A stretch of DNA of 23,201 bases from CAYJPV01 sp964396055 (GTDB lineage Bacteria; Acidobacteriota; Vicinamibacteria; Vicinamibacterales; JAKQTR01): positions 1-23,201 of the forward strand of contig CAYNDV010000069.1 in the NCBI GenBank assembly GCA_964396055.1, given 5' to 3'. A program made the position numbers and the translations under genes. A model generated the notes under the pieces. It was given only the letters and a program-made list of their open reading frames with translations. It made no database searches and had not been told where the DNA came from. The first letter of the stretch is position 1, and each line of letters opens with the position of its first letter. Of the stretch, positions 22,072 to 23,201 are shown in pieces.

Positions 22072-23201
22072 ATGCCACGCGCAGAGGTCGTGCCGCTCGC
22101 CTATGTCGAGCACTTCGTCGACGGCCTGGGGTGTCGATACCTCAGGAGCGACGAGGGGCGGGACACGGTTGAAATCCTCCGGTTGTGCCGCGACCTCGCC
22201 TCCATGCGCGCACCCGTCGCCGACCGCGTGGAGCGCCAGTCGACGTTGCGTCTGGCGCAGTTCGTGCCCGTACGGGCGGCCGATGCGCCTCCCGACGACG
22301 ACTTCGCCTTCGAGGTGGTGTCAGACCACGTGCCGGGCGTGCGCCTGTCGGCCATTCTGAAAGCGGCTGGCGCCGGCGGGATGAAGATTCCCACCGACAC
22401 CGCCTTCCACATCGTCCGGCAGGTGCTCGGCGCGCTCTCGTCGCTGCACCTCTCCCGCGGCGTCGCGCACGGCGCGGTCGCGCCCGAGCGCGTGCTCGTG
22501 ACCGACAAGGGCCACGTGCTGCTGGCGGACCACGTCCTGGGTGCGGCCATCGAGCGCCTCGAGTGGAACCGGCCCCGGCTCTGGCGCGAACTCGGCGTGC
22601 CTGCGGTTCCCGGCGACGGCCCGCCGCGCTTCGACGAGCGGACGGATCTGCTGCAGGTGGGTGTCCTGGCCGTCGCGTTGCTGGCGGGGCGTCCGCTGGC
22701 GCCCGCCGACTATCCCGCCCGCCTGCCCGCGATGGTCGACGCCCTCTACGCGTCGGACGGCCGCGGCGGCAGCGTGCCGATGGCGAAGACCCTGAAGGCC
22801 TGGCTGCGGGCCATGTTGTGGATGGACCCGAAGAGCCACCCGGCGAGCGCCCGCGAGGCGCTGGCGGCCCTCGAGGCCGGACTGGTGGACGCGCGCCGGC
22901 CCCGGCAGGCGGGCCGGCCCGTCAAGGATCTGCTCGATGCGTTCGTGCGCGCATCTCGCGAAGCCGCGGCAGGCGCCGGGCCGATCGACACCCCGGTGCC
23001 CGCTCCGGCTCCGCTGCCCGCCCCGGGGCCCGCTCCAGCCCCGGTTCCCGCCCCGGTGCTGGTGTCCGCCCCCGCGCCGCCGCCGGTCGCGACACCCGCG
23101 GCGTCGCCCGTCGAGCTGGTCATCCAGCCCGTGGCGGCCACCGTGGTCCGCGAGCCCGACATGGTCGTACGCAGACCGAGGCGTGAGGTGCCGGCCCCGA
23201 T
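22072..23201 (+). CDS. Protein kinase-like protein, probable pseudokinase, with Pro/Ala-rich tail (partial, runs off the right edge)
   Basis: An open frame of 376 codons without a stop. Residues about 75-270 resemble the C-terminal part of a Ser/Thr kinase: FEVVSDHVPGVRLSAILKAAG (hinge), HIVRQVLGALSSLHLSRGVAHGAVAPERVLV (helix E and catalytic loop), GHVLLADHVLG (DFG region), FDERTDLLQVGVLAVALLAGRPL (helix F), and a closing LRAMLWMDPKSHPASAREAL. The catalytic HRDLKPEN is replaced by HGAVAPER (133-140), so the catalytic Asp, Lys and Asn are all lost. There is also no Gly-loop or VAIK lysine in the short N-lobe. After residue 300 comes a Pro/Ala/Val linker (PVPAPAPLPAPGPAPAP) leading to an unseen C-terminal domain. 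The ATG has no good ribosome binding site; GTG at 22090 is the alternative. Confidence 0.8.
   Translation, partial: MPRAEVVPLAYVEHFVDGLGCRYLRSDEGRDTVEILRLCRDLASMRAPVADRVERQSTLRLAQFVPVRAADAPPDDDFAFEVVSDHVPGVRLSAILKAAGAGGMKIPTDTAFHIVRQVLGALSSLHLSRGVAHGAVAPERVLVTDKGHVLLADHVLGAAIERLEWNRPRLWRELGVPAVPGDGPPRFDERTDLLQVGVLAVALLAGRPLAPADYPARLPAMVDALYASDGRGGSVPMAKTLKAWLRAMLWMDPKSHPASAREALAALEAGLVDARRPRQAGRPVKDLLDAFVRASREAAAGAGPIDTPVPAPAPLPAPGPAPAPVPAPVLVSAPAPPPVATPAASPVELVIQPVAATVVREPDMVVRRPRREVPAP

Noticed and set aside
22978..23110. Repeated CCGGCTCC/CCCGCCCCGG-type units considered as a DNA repeat.
   Set aside because: They simply encode the Pro/Ala-rich linker of the kinase-like protein in frame.
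22185..23186. A 333-codon plus-strand frame near the right edge.
   Set aside because: Arg/Gly/Ala-rich and motif-free; the overlapping frame from 22072 has the kinase-like pattern and stays open to the window end.
1..23201. CRISPR array, tRNA or rRNA, phage or insertion sequence.
   Set aside because: No regularly spaced direct repeats of the right size, no cloverleaf or rRNA signature, and no transposase or integrase frame was seen on either strand.

Overview
The window is uniformly GC-rich (estimated by eye at about 70%) with strong third-position G/C, which produces many long spurious antisense reading frames. The gene types (secreted M3, M19 and S46 peptidases, a Tat-exported DUF362 protein, FG-GAP and WD40-like propeller proteins, a kinase-like protein with a proline-rich tail, a GAF protein with a Cys-x-x-Cys tail) suggest a chromosomal segment of a free-living Acidobacteriota bacterium, perhaps of the Vicinamibacteria type. 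That placement is inferred from gene content only. I see no rRNA, tRNA, CRISPR, integrase or insertion sequence.

Layout: 1-295 (-) is a partial RRM RNA-binding protein with a long hairpin-rich leader. 565-1263 (-) is a CBM9-like carbohydrate-binding protein. 1453-3576 (+) is a secreted M3 peptidyl-dipeptidase. 3669-6139 (+) is a translationally coupled pair, a Gfo/Idh/MocA oxidoreductase and uronate isomerase UxaC. 6183-8079 (-) is a second overlapping pair, a GalU-type nucleotidyltransferase followed by a GHMP kinase that strongly resembles plant glucuronokinase. 8243-9274 (+) is a malate/lactate-type dehydrogenase, diverging from galU. 9348-10064 (+) is a GAF protein. 10102-10231 is an intergenic REP-like patch. 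10231-11208 (-) is the Tat/DUF362 protein. 11364-13790 (+) is a double seven-repeat propeller protein. 13864-14652 (+) is an unrecognised protein with an internal duplication. 14734-16528 (+) is an ABC-2 exporter pair. 16580-17887 (+) is an M19 membrane-dipeptidase homologue, followed by a small Cys-rich ORF. 18138-20219 (-) is an S46 dipeptidyl-peptidase. 20449-21243 (+) is a DUF1295 membrane protein. 21359-21910 (+) is a small secreted HExxH protein. 22072-23201 (+) is a partial pseudokinase-like protein.

The most interesting point is 3.7-8.1 kb. UxaC would isomerise free D-glucuronate to fructuronate for catabolism. The convergent kinase/nucleotidyltransferase pair looks like the plant salvage route (D-glucuronate to glucuronate-1-phosphate to UDP-glucuronate). 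The locus could be a glucuronate branch point that either burns the sugar acid or reuses it for polysaccharide synthesis. The three secreted peptidases would together break down oligopeptides outside the cytoplasm. Gene starts are often preceded by a TAGANT-like -10 element with a very short leader.
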